Shown here piece after piece: positions 33,833 through 40,832 of a stretch of DNA of 64,000 nucleotides. Source of the DNA: Bacillota bacterium (lineage in GTDB: Bacteria; Bacillota; Desulfotomaculia; Desulfotomaculales; Ammonificaceae); contig JBFMBK010000005.1 in NCBI GenBank assembly GCA_040755295.1, positions 62,001 to 126,000 on the forward strand, written 5' to 3'. A program made the position numbers and the translations under genes. Position 1 is the stretch's first letter; every line of letters begins with the position of its first letter. The notes beneath the pieces are model-generated. The model worked only from the letters and a program-made list of their open reading frames with translations. It searched no databases and had not been told where the DNA came from.

Positions 33833-36628
33833 ATGGACTGGAGTAAGACGCTAAACCTGCCCAAGACGGATTTCCCGATGAGGGCGAATCTGCCGCAGAG
33901 GGAGCCTGAGATCCTGGAGTACTGGGGGAAAATCAACCTTTACGACCTTGCCAGGGAAAAGGCTGCGGGGCAGCCGAAGTTTATCCTTCACGACGGGCCG
34001 CCTTATGCCAACGGCCATATTCATTTGGGGCACGCCCTGAACAAGATTCTGAAGGACATAATTGTTAAATACCACTCCATGAGCGGCTTTGACGCACCGT
34101 ACGTGCCCGGATGGGACACGCACGGCCTGCCGATAGAGCAGCAGGCGATAAAAACCCTGGGGATTAACCGTCACCGGATGAAGCCCGTGGAATTCAGACG
34201 GCATTGCCGGGAGTACGCCCTGAAGTTCGTCGATATTCAGCGGAAGGAGTTCGAGCGCCTCGGGGTCAGGGGTGATTGGCGTAATCCTTACCTTACGCTC
34301 ATACCCGAATACGAGGCAAGGCAGATAGAGGTTTTCGGGGAAATGGCCGGAAAGGGTTACATTTACAAAGGTTTGAGGCCGGTGTACTGGTGCGCGACAT
34401 GTGAAACGGCGCTGGCCGAGGCCGAGGTGGAGTATGCCGAACAGGAGTCTCCTTCTATCTATGTCCGGTTTAAGGTGGTCGACGGGAAGGGGCTGCTGCC
34501 TCCGGAAACCTATTTTGTAATCTGGACCACCACCCCGTGGACGCTTCCGGCGAATGTCGCCGTATGCCTTCACCCGGACTTCGTCTATTCGGTCGTGCGA
34601 TCGGATGGGGCGGGCTACGTAGTGGCGAAGGAGTTGATTGGGCCTTTTTTGAAGGTCCTCGGGAGCGAGCAGTACACGGTTGAGGCCGAGTTTCAGGGGC
34701 GGGAGCTGGAAGGGGCGCTCTGCCGGCATCCCTTTGCGGAACGGGATTCGCTGGTTGTTCTCGGCGATTACGTTTCCCTGGAACAGGGCACCGGTTGCGT
34801 TCACAACGCTCCCGGTCACGGCGAAGAGGACTTTATTACCTGTAAAAAATACGGGCTGCCGGTTTTGTCCCCCGTCGACGGGCGCGGGTTTTTCACGAAC
34901 GATGCCGGCCCTCTTGCGAGGGTATTCTACCGGAAGGCGAACCCCGCAATCATAGATGACTTAAAGCAGCGGGACCGGCTGCTATCAGAAAGCAGGGTCA
35001 AACACCAGTACCCCCATTGCTGGCGCTGCAAAAACCCGGTCTTTTTCCGGGCGACGGAGCAGTGGTTCGCTTCCATCGACGGTTTCAGGGAAGCGGCGCT
35101 GCAGGCGATTCGCCGGGTCGAATGGATCCCGGCATGGGGCGAGGAGCGGATTTACAATATGGTGGCCACACGGGGCGACTGGTGCATCTCACGCCAGCGC
35201 CTCTGGGGGGTGCCGCTGATCATTTTCTACTGCGGGAAGTGCGGCACGGAGATCATCAATAATGAGACCATCGCACACGTGAAGGCGCTCTTCCGGAAGC
35301 ACGGTTCGGACATCTGGTACAGCGCTCCGGCACAGGAACTGCTCCCGCCGGGGTTTGTGTGCCCCGCCTGCGGCTGCGGTGAGTTTAGCAAAGAAGACGA
35401 TATAATGGACGTCTGGTTCGATTCGGGCTCCAGCCACTGGGCGGTGATACACCAGCCGTCGCCCTGGCCGGAGCTTACCTGGCCGGCGGACCTTTACCTG
35501 GAGGGGAGCGACCAGCACAGGGGCTGGTTCAATTCATCGCTTTCCACATCCGTGGCGGTCACGGGGCAGCCGCCTTACAAAGCGGTTCTCACGCACGGTT
35601 TTCTGGTGGATGAACAGGGGCGCAAGATGTCCAAATCGCTGGGCAACGTTGTCGACCCGCTGAAGGTTATCCAGCAGTTGGGCGCAGACATCCTGCGCCT
35701 TTGGGTGTGTTCCGCCGATTATCGGGGTGATCTCGCGGCTTCCGACAGCATCCTAAAACAAATAGCCGAGGCCTACCGTAAGATCCGGAACACCTTCCGC
35801 TTCCTTCTGGGGAACCTGTACGACTTCCCGCGGGAGGGCGCGGTTCCTTACAGCGAACTTCCCGAGATCGACCGTTTCGCCCTCATGCGGCTTGAACGGC
35901 TGAAGCGTAGAGTGCTGGACGCTTACAAGGACTACGAGTTCCACGTGGTCCAGCACGCCATTCACTCCTTTTGTGTTGTGGATCTGAGCGCCTTCTACCT
36001 GAATGTGCTGAAAGACAGGCTCTACTGCGAGCCGCCGGACTCGATCAAACGACGCGCCGCACAGACGGTGCTCCGCGAGGTGCTGGACACCCTTCTGCTC
36101 CTGCTGGCCCCGGTGCTGGCGTTCACCACCGAGGAAATCTGGCGTTATGTGCCGGTCCCGGGGAAGAAGGCCGCGAGTGTTCAGTTGCTCGACATGCCTT
36201 CCCCGAAGGACGAGTATCTCGACGACGAAGCGCTTGAAGCGCGCTGGGAGCGTCTGCTCCGGGTGCGGGACGTCATCCTGGAGGCGCTGGAGCAGGCACG
36301 CCAGGGTAAGGTTATCGGCGATTCGCTGGAGGCGGTGGTGGAGGTCTATACTGCCGGGGAAACGCACCGGTTTATAAAAGAAAATGCCGGCGACCTGAGG
36401 ATGATAAGCATCGTTTCCCGGCTAGAGGTGGCTCGGGACGGGGAGCCGGCTCCGGAGGGGAGTTTCGGCCAGGATGATTTTTCGGTGCTGGTGCGACGGG
36501 CGCCCGGAGAAAAGTGTGCCCGGTGTTGGGGTTACAGCGAAACGGTAGGGCAGCACGCGATTCAACCGGAACTTTGTTCGCGCTGCGCCGAGGTTGTGGG
36601 TTCTAATCCTATTGGGGCGAACGGCTAG
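33833..36628 (+). CDS. ileS: isoleucyl-tRNA synthetase
   Basis: The 931-residue class I synthetase shows the HIGH-type motif GHIHLGHAL (about 63-71), editing domain, DWCISRQRLWG, the KMSKS motif in RKMSKSLGN (about 600), and the C-terminal zinc site CARC...CSRC (about 895-918). Length is normal for the bacterial type. ATG 33833 has AAGGAGG 5 bases upstream, supplied by the R1 tail. An R3 repeat begins at its stop codon. Confidence 0.98.
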   Translation: MDWSKTLNLPKTDFPMRANLPQREPEILEYWGKINLYDLAREKAAGQPKFILHDGPPYANGHIHLGHALNKILKDIIVKYHSMSGFDAPYVPGWDTHGLPIEQQAIKTLGINRHRMKPVEFRRHCREYALKFVDIQRKEFERLGVRGDWRNPYLTLIPEYEARQIEVFGEMAGKGYIYKGLRPVYWCATCETALAEAEVEYAEQESPSIYVRFKVVDGKGLLPPETYFVIWTTTPWTLPANVAVCLHPDFVYSVVRSDGAGYVVAKELIGPFLKVLGSEQYTVEAEFQGRELEGALCRHPFAERDSLVVLGDYVSLEQGTGCVHNAPGHGEEDFITCKKYGLPVLSPVDGRGFFTNDAGPLARVFYRKANPAIIDDLKQRDRLLSESRVKHQYPHCWRCKNPVFFRATEQWFASIDGFREAALQAIRRVEWIPAWGEERIYNMVATRGDWCISRQRLWGVPLIIFYCGKCGTEIINNETIAHVKALFRKHGSDIWYSAPAQELLPPGFVCPACGCGEFSKEDDIMDVWFDSGSSHWAVIHQPSPWPELTWPADLYLEGSDQHRGWFNSSLSTSVAVTGQPPYKAVLTHGFLVDEQGRKMSKSLGNVVDPLKVIQQLGADILRLWVCSADYRGDLAASDSILKQIAEAYRKIRNTFRFLLGNLYDFPREGAVPYSELPEIDRFALMRLERLKRRVLDAYKDYEFHVVQHAIHSFCVVDLSAFYLNVLKDRLYCEPPDSIKRRAAQTVLREVLDTLLLLLAPVLAFTTEEIWRYVPVPGKKAASVQLLDMPSPKDEYLDDEALEARWERLLRVRDVILEALEQARQGKVIGDSLEAVVEVYTAGETHRFIKENAGDLRMISIVSRLEVARDGEPAPEGSFGQDDFSVLVRRAPGEKCARCWGYSETVGQHAIQPELCSRCAEVVGSNPIGANG

Positions 36629-36845
36629 GAGACCGCTGCAAAACCACGCCTAGCTGTTTCAGAAGTCGGATGCAGGATGTTGGAAGTCAGAAGTTAGAAA
36701 ATCCGAGAGAAATTGGCGTAGCGAATTTCTACAAAGATTCTTGCCCCTGATATTGCGTCCGACATCCGTTTTCAGTCTCCGGGAATTTACTAGGTTTGAC
36801 TGCCGAAAGACGTTGAATCTGTTTTCAACACTCTTTTAGGAGGCC
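36628..36845. mobile_element. R3 inverted-repeat element, copy at ileS stop
   Basis: The left end GGAGACCGCTGCAAAACC starts in the ileS stop codon region; the right end TTTTCAACACTCTTTTAGGAGG lies near 36823-36843. The interior has heptad sequence and an AGAAATT..AATTTCT hairpin. It is similar in order to 43698-43901. Confidence 0.65.
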
Positions 36846-36852
36846 GGGCGGT

Positions 36853-36900
36853 TGGGAAGTGCGAGGTGGGAGGTCGGAAGTCGGAAGTGAGAGGATAATG
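36853..36900. repeat. heptanucleotide repeat tract
   Basis: Units such as GGGAAGT, GCGAGGT, CGGAAGT repeat every 7 bases just after the R3 element. Confidence 0.65.
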
Positions 36901-36976
36901 AGCGACGCCTTTCTTTCTACATGAGATATTTGGTTAACCACAATCAGAGTCTCTCGTCTTTATTATTTTTGTAACC

Positions 36977-37387
36977 TTATTTAACGGGAGTTTTTTCTAT
37001 TTGAATTGCGGTCAGTATCGCTTGAAGGTTGGCTTTAACGGTAGCTTCAATCTCGGCTTTCTGGAAGTGGAGCGGGATTTCACCGGAGAGGACTTTTGTT
37101 AGATAAGTTTCTATATCGGGATGCTCCTGGATTTGTTTTTCATTTCGGGCTGCCGGATCCTCGGTGTTTCCAATCAGATAATCGACCGAAGTGTTAAAAA
37201 TCTCCGCAAGGCGGAGGAGGCTTTGCCTGTCGGGGAAGTTCTCCTTGCTTTGTGCCTCCCACCCGGCAATCGTTGACCGGGCCACATTCAAAGCTTCCGA
37301 TAAATCCTTTTGCGTCCAGTTCTTGCATTTCCTAAGGTGCTGGAGTCGTTGTTTAAAAATGTTGACATCGCTGTCTCTTGGGTTCAA
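36977..37387 (-). CDS. XRE-family transcriptional regulator
   Basis: The 136-residue protein has an N-terminal Cro/C1-type helix-turn-helix (about 10-70: LRKCKNWTQKDLSEALNVAR and STIAGWEAQ) and a C-terminal helical part of unknown role. TTG 37387 follows GAGGGTGAGGG. Similar regulators sit beside prophage or accessory genes, but none are adjacent. Possibly autoregulatory. Confidence 0.85.
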   Translation of the reverse strand: MNPRDSDVNIFKQRLQHLRKCKNWTQKDLSEALNVARSTIAGWEAQSKENFPDRQSLLRLAEIFNTSVDYLIGNTEDPAARNEKQIQEHPDIETYLTKVLSGEIPLHFQKAEIEATVKANLQAILTAIQIEKTPVK

Positions 37388-37767
37388 ATACCCTCACCCT
37401 CGGATTTGACATGACTCCTGACGTGATTCACGAAATTATGTATAACAAGATTCGCTTTAATAATATAAATTTTGTAGGAATAAATAAAGACTTGACGATA
37501 AAAAGAACAATTACGGTGCTTTTCCCGCCTTTAAAAGCCATTATCTTTCAATATAAGGGTTATGGAAATCAAGAAGGTGAGGACAGCGGTATTGGTCCAG
37601 TCCCGGGTGCATCGTGGCGGCAACGGCAAAGCGGTCTTCGAAGCCCGCTGCGAAGATTGGCGAAGCTTTATGCTCCTCGCGGTTTCCGGTAAAACACCAA
37701 ACGCTGAATGGTTATAAAGGAAAAACGCGGCAACCGCTGCGGCTCTTTTCCCGGCTCCGAAAGCTTA
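37388..37767. other. AT-rich gap with one possible small ORF
   Basis: The first 180 bp are unusually AT-rich compared with the surroundings. The second half contains the small ORF at 37562 and a small GC hairpin (GCGGTTGCCGC) followed on the minus strand by TTTTT, a weak terminator for the minus-strand gene at 37768. Confidence 0.4.
37562..37717 (+). CDS. possible 51-residue small protein
   Basis: The frame MEIKKVRTAVLVQSRVHRGG, later CEDWRSFMLLAV, has normal composition and ends in TAA. AAGGG lies only 2 bases before the ATG, so the ribosome site is weak. No family is recognised; it could be a fragment. Confidence 0.35.
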   Translation: MEIKKVRTAVLVQSRVHRGGNGKAVFEARCEDWRSFMLLAVSGKTPNAEWL

Positions 37768-37971
37768 TCAAGACAGATAAGCGGCCAGTTCTCCTATTCC
37801 GTAAATAGCGGCCAGCGCTACTATGGTAAAAATGACCATCCAGAGGTCGAAGACGGAAAGGTCGAACCTCGCAGCCAGTCTTTTCATGAAAGACCTTTTG
37901 GCCGGCCCTTTATTCTCGTTCCCTTCCTGCGCCGGGCTTAATATGTCCATGAGCGGAATCTGAAACGGCAT
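37768..37971 (-). CDS. hypothetical small membrane protein
   Basis: The 67-residue protein has a charged N-terminal half and one C-terminal hydrophobic helix (LWMVIFTIVALAAIYGIGEL). GGGGAG lies 8 bases before ATG 37971. It is located downstream of the slt gene on the same strand but after that gene's terminator. No family is recognised. Confidence 0.6.
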   Translation of the reverse strand: MPFQIPLMDILSPAQEGNENKGPAKRSFMKRLAARFDLSVFDLWMVIFTIVALAAIYGIGELAAYLS

Positions 37972-38057
37972 AACAGCATCTCCCCTTCAATAGTACTTCT
38001 TCAATCCACAATCATATGATTGCAAGAACCATGCCGTCTTTATAACGGTCGGTATGA

Positions 38058-38090
38058 GTGCGCGGGGATTCGCACCCGTGATTATTCACG
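38058..38090. other. two adjacent small hairpins
   Basis: GTGCG (38058) pairs with CGCAC (38071), and CGTGA (38077) pairs with TCACG (38086). They lie between the slt terminator and the small membrane gene. No known RNA is recognised. Confidence 0.4.
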
Positions 38091-38110
38091 CACCGCACGG
38101 CTGTTGCCAA

Positions 38111-38140
38111 GGAAAAACCGTCTGGTTAAGCAAGACGGTT
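38111..38140 (-). terminator. intrinsic terminator of the polA-mutM-coaE-slt strand
   Basis: On the minus strand AACCGTCT and AGACGGTT form an 8-bp stem, followed by TTTTTCC. Confidence 0.8.
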
Positions 38141-38272
38141 AAACGGTTATGGACTCGTGGTGCCTGGCAGGAAGGAAAGAGACGGTGAACGTCCGACGTA
38201 CCTGCTCGGCGTCCCGATGGTGGCGGTTATATAAGACGCCGCTGTTCCGGTGATGACGCAGGTGTTTGGCCG

Positions 38273-38857
38273 TCAATGTAAATAACCGGTATTGTTGACT
38301 TCGGGGTAAAGGTAGGAGTAAATCCGGTAGGTCCAAATGGTTTTCCGCACGAACTGTCTGGTTTCTGAAAACGGTATCTGGTCGATGTCGGCGCTCTCGC
38401 CGGTCCACGTCCGATCGGAAAGCCATTTCCTTACGTTTCCCCGCCCGGCGTTATAGGCCGCCAGGGCCGGGATGGTATCGTTAAACTCGCGGTTCAGGAA
38501 GGCCAGGTACCAGGTGCCGAAGCAGACGTTTTTTTCGGGATCTAAAAGTTGATCGTTCGAGAAGGTCCGCCCCTGTTTCGAGGCAACCCAGGCCGCGGTT
38601 TCAGGCATCAGCTGCATCAAGCCTACCGCGCCGCGAGGGGATACGGCGTCATGGCGAAAACCGCTTTCCACCTTAACAATGGCGGTCACCAACAGTGGGT
38701 TCAGACCGTTTTCTGCGGCGTACCGGAAAACGGTTTCCTGATGTTCTAAGGGGTAGTAATGCCGCCCTATAGGTTTCAGGTTGACAAGCAAAACGGCGAA
38801 TGAGACAACCAGGAGGATTACCGCCAGGTCGCGCCTATTCCTGGTCAATGCCGCCAC
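38273..38857 (-). CDS. lytic transglycosylase (SLT domain)
   Basis: The 194-residue protein has one N-terminal membrane anchor (AVILLVVSFAVLLVNL) and an SLT domain with catalytic Glu in VKVESGFRHDAVSPRGAVGLMQLMP, then YNAGRGNV. It cleaves peptidoglycan glycan strands at the outer face of the membrane. GTG 38857 is chosen because GGAGGAG lies 4 bases upstream, which makes it overlap the end of coaE by about 23 bp. Confidence 0.92.
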   Translation of the reverse strand: MAALTRNRRDLAVILLVVSFAVLLVNLKPIGRHYYPLEHQETVFRYAAENGLNPLLVTAIVKVESGFRHDAVSPRGAVGLMQLMPETAAWVASKQGRTFSNDQLLDPEKNVCFGTWYLAFLNREFNDTIPALAAYNAGRGNVRKWLSDRTWTGESADIDQIPFSETRQFVRKTIWTYRIYSYLYPEVNNTGYLH

Positions 38858-39461
38858 CTTGCTCCTCCAGTAGTTTCTTGTAAAAGAATTCAATCTGCTC
38901 GCGGGTATGGTTGAAGCCGCCGCTGTTATCGATTACGCAGTCTGAACGGCGGATTTTCTCTTCCTGAGGCATTTGCGCCGCGATGATCGACTGCGCCTGC
39001 TCGGGAGGAATCCTGTCTCGGGCCGCCAACCGGCGGACAATGGCGTCTTTATCGGCTATGACGACCCAGATCTCATCCATCTTATCGGCCTGACCGGCTT
39101 CAAGGAGAAGGGGCGCTTCGACGACCACGACCATCGGCGGTTCCGGACTTTGGCGTAACTCCTGCAGCGTTCCCGTGATCACTGCGGCGATTTCGGGATG
39201 TGTGAGCGCATTGAGTCGGTTTCTCGCGGCCGAATCGCTGAATATTAATCGTCGGAGCGCGACCCGGTTCAGGGAACCGTCCGGCAGGAGGTACTCCGGG
39301 CCGAATTGTTCGATGATTTTGTTCAAAAGAGGCTGACCGGGTTCGGTGAGCTGCTTTGCCACAGCGTCGGCTTCAATCACCTCCGCGCCGAGACTCTTCA
39401 GATGGCGCGCCACGTTTGTCTTCCCCGCGCCTGCACTGCCGGTGAGTCCTATGACCTTCAT
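38835..39461 (-). CDS. coaE: dephospho-CoA kinase
   Basis: The 208-residue kinase carries out the last step of coenzyme A synthesis. The P-loop GLTGSAGAGKT lies at residues 5-15, EADAVAKQL near 35, and VVEAPLLLEAG near 110. GAGGAGG lies before ATG 39461 and belongs to an R1 tail. The order polA-mutM-coaE-slt is common in Firmicutes. Confidence 0.96.
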   Translation of the reverse strand: MKVIGLTGSAGAGKTNVARHLKSLGAEVIEADAVAKQLTEPGQPLLNKIIEQFGPEYLLPDGSLNRVALRRLIFSDSAARNRLNALTHPEIAAVITGTLQELRQSPEPPMVVVVEAPLLLEAGQADKMDEIWVVIADKDAIVRRLAARDRIPPEQAQSIIAAQMPQEEKIRRSDCVIDNSGGFNHTREQIEFFYKKLLEEQGGGIDQE

Positions 39462-39466
39462 TCGAC

Positions 39467-39770
39467 CCCTCCTCTGAGAATAGTTCTTCTTTCGATGGGC
39501 TCGGCGATAAGTAACGCATTGCTGTGTCAGCCCTGCGGCGCCGAATCCTCACGTACGCACCCAGTACGCTCCGGTTCGTCTCCCCCAGCACTCAAACTTA
39601 CCCTAGCAAAAAGCAAGCGGTTTTCACAACATCTGACGTTTTTATGAAATTGCTACTTTTCAAGTTAAATTGAGTGCTGGGTTCCTTGCACTGCATCACT
39701 TCTCGCCGCGTTCCGTTTATGATACTTTTCTGCTTCTAAGTAACCGGCTTGTGGGTCTGTATTTTCATCC
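39467..39770 (-). repeat. R1 structured repeat, copy g (leader of coaE), with an element inserted
   Basis: Reads on the minus strand: ACAGACCCACAAGCCGGTTAC, arm GGAACGCGGCGAGAAGTGAT, inserted miniature element, P2 hairpin CGAA-CCGGA-GCGTAC with GTACGT-GAGGA-TTCG (39542-39578), arm GCAATGCGTTACTTATCGCC, tail ATCGAAAGAAGAACTATTCT, AGAGGAGG. The P2 outer stem differs from other copies on both sides but still pairs. Confidence 0.85.
39584..39681. mobile_element. miniature inverted-repeat element, copy 2, inside R1 copy g
   Basis: The tips CCCAGCACTCAA (39584-39595) and TTGAGTGCTGGG (39670-39681) are perfect 12-bp inverted repeats. Compared with the uninterrupted copies, about 7 bp of R1 (GACCGGT) are replaced. 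The interior differs from the other copies. Confidence 0.85.
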
Positions 39771-39836
39771 TACGAGTACATCCTGCGTTATTGTAGTGAC
39801 TTTCATCTTCACCTTCTATATTCCTCCTTCCCCCTC

Positions 39837-40658
39837 CTACACCTGGCATTGCGGGCAGAAATAGGTCCCGCGTCCCGCGAGGCGGATTTTTTGAACAGGG
39901 CAGCCGCAGCGGGGGCAGGGGCGCCCGACGCGGCCGTGCACCTTAAGGAAATCCTGGTGCGTTCCCCGGCGGCCGTCGGCGTCCACATAATTCCTGAGGC
40001 TGGTGCCGCGGTGCGCAATGCCTTCCTCTAACACCTCTTTTACGGCGAAATAAAGGGCGCGTGTTTCCCGCGCGCTCAACCCGCCCGCCACCCGGTCGGG
40101 ATGAAGCCCCGCTCTGTGGAGCGATTCGTCGGCGTATATGTTGCCCACGCCTGCGACCGCTTTCTGGTCGAGAAGCAGCGGTTTCAACCGGCGCTTAGAG
40201 TTTCGCAGCAAATCGGCCAAATACGTTTCGCTGAATTCCGCTCCGAGAGGCTCCGGCCCCAATTTATCAAGTCCCGCCTCTGTATCGCCGTTTGCTGCTG
40301 CCAGGAGCGAAACACGGGCAAACTGACGCAGGTCGGTGAGGCGCAGGCGACCCCGGTCTAAGTGAAACACCAGGTGGGTATGCCGGGGAAGCGGCCTATC
40401 ATCATTCTCCCAAATCAGCTGGCCGGTCATCCTGAGATGGGCGACCAGGGAGCGGCCGCCGTCAAGACTGAAGAGGAGGTACTTTCCGCGGCGCGCAACC
40501 CCCACGATTTTCCGGCCGCGGACCTCATTCTTAAAAACCTCCGGGGAAGGCGTTTTTACCGTCTTTTCTAAGTATACGGTGCAGTCAACGATGGTTAAAC
40601 CCGTGATTTTATCATTTAACTGCCGTCTTATGGTTTCAACCTCTGGAAGTTCGGGCAA
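39837..40658 (-). CDS. mutM: formamidopyrimidine-DNA glycosylase
   Basis: The 273-residue repair enzyme starts PELPEVETIRRQL (catalytic Pro2, Glu3), has GRSLVAHLRMTGQLIW, GVGNIYADESL and a C-terminal zinc finger (CPRC...CPQC) with the QKIRLAGRGTYFC hairpin. It removes oxidised purines. The start is TTG 40658 with GAGGT about 7 bases upstream. Confidence 0.97.
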   Translation of the reverse strand: MPELPEVETIRRQLNDKITGLTIVDCTVYLEKTVKTPSPEVFKNEVRGRKIVGVARRGKYLLFSLDGGRSLVAHLRMTGQLIWENDDRPLPRHTHLVFHLDRGRLRLTDLRQFARVSLLAAANGDTEAGLDKLGPEPLGAEFSETYLADLLRNSKRRLKPLLLDQKAVAGVGNIYADESLHRAGLHPDRVAGGLSARETRALYFAVKEVLEEGIAHRGTSLRNYVDADGRRGTHQDFLKVHGRVGRPCPRCGCPVQKIRLAGRGTYFCPQCQV

Positions 40659-40664
40659 GGCTAT

Positions 40665-40820
40665 ACCTCAATCCTTTTTAAGAGCACGGTAATAAACTTC
40701 GAATAGCTTCGCCAGCCGGTCAGGTTCGACTGCTCGCGCACCTTAAGTACGTTCCGCCTCGTCCCCGCCCGTTTGTGGCGCTCTACTCGTTTCTGACCGC
40801 GCTCTTACGTGTTCCCGTAT
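40665..40820 (-). repeat. diverged R1-like element upstream of mutM
   Basis: On the minus strand, AGAGCGCGGTCAGAAACGAG, then GCGGAACGTAC, CTGACCGGCTGGCGAAGCTA and TTAAAAAGGATTGAGG follow the order of R1 modules with many substitutions. It is co-oriented with mutM and its end supplies the GAGG site. The assignment rests on order and partial similarity only. Confidence 0.45.
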
Positions 40821-40832
40821 ACGGGAGAGACT

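Noticed and set aside
38041-38100. Possible tRNA or tRNA-like sequence (GGTGCGAATCCC on the minus strand)
   Set aside because: No acceptor or anticodon arms can be paired; only two simple hairpins.
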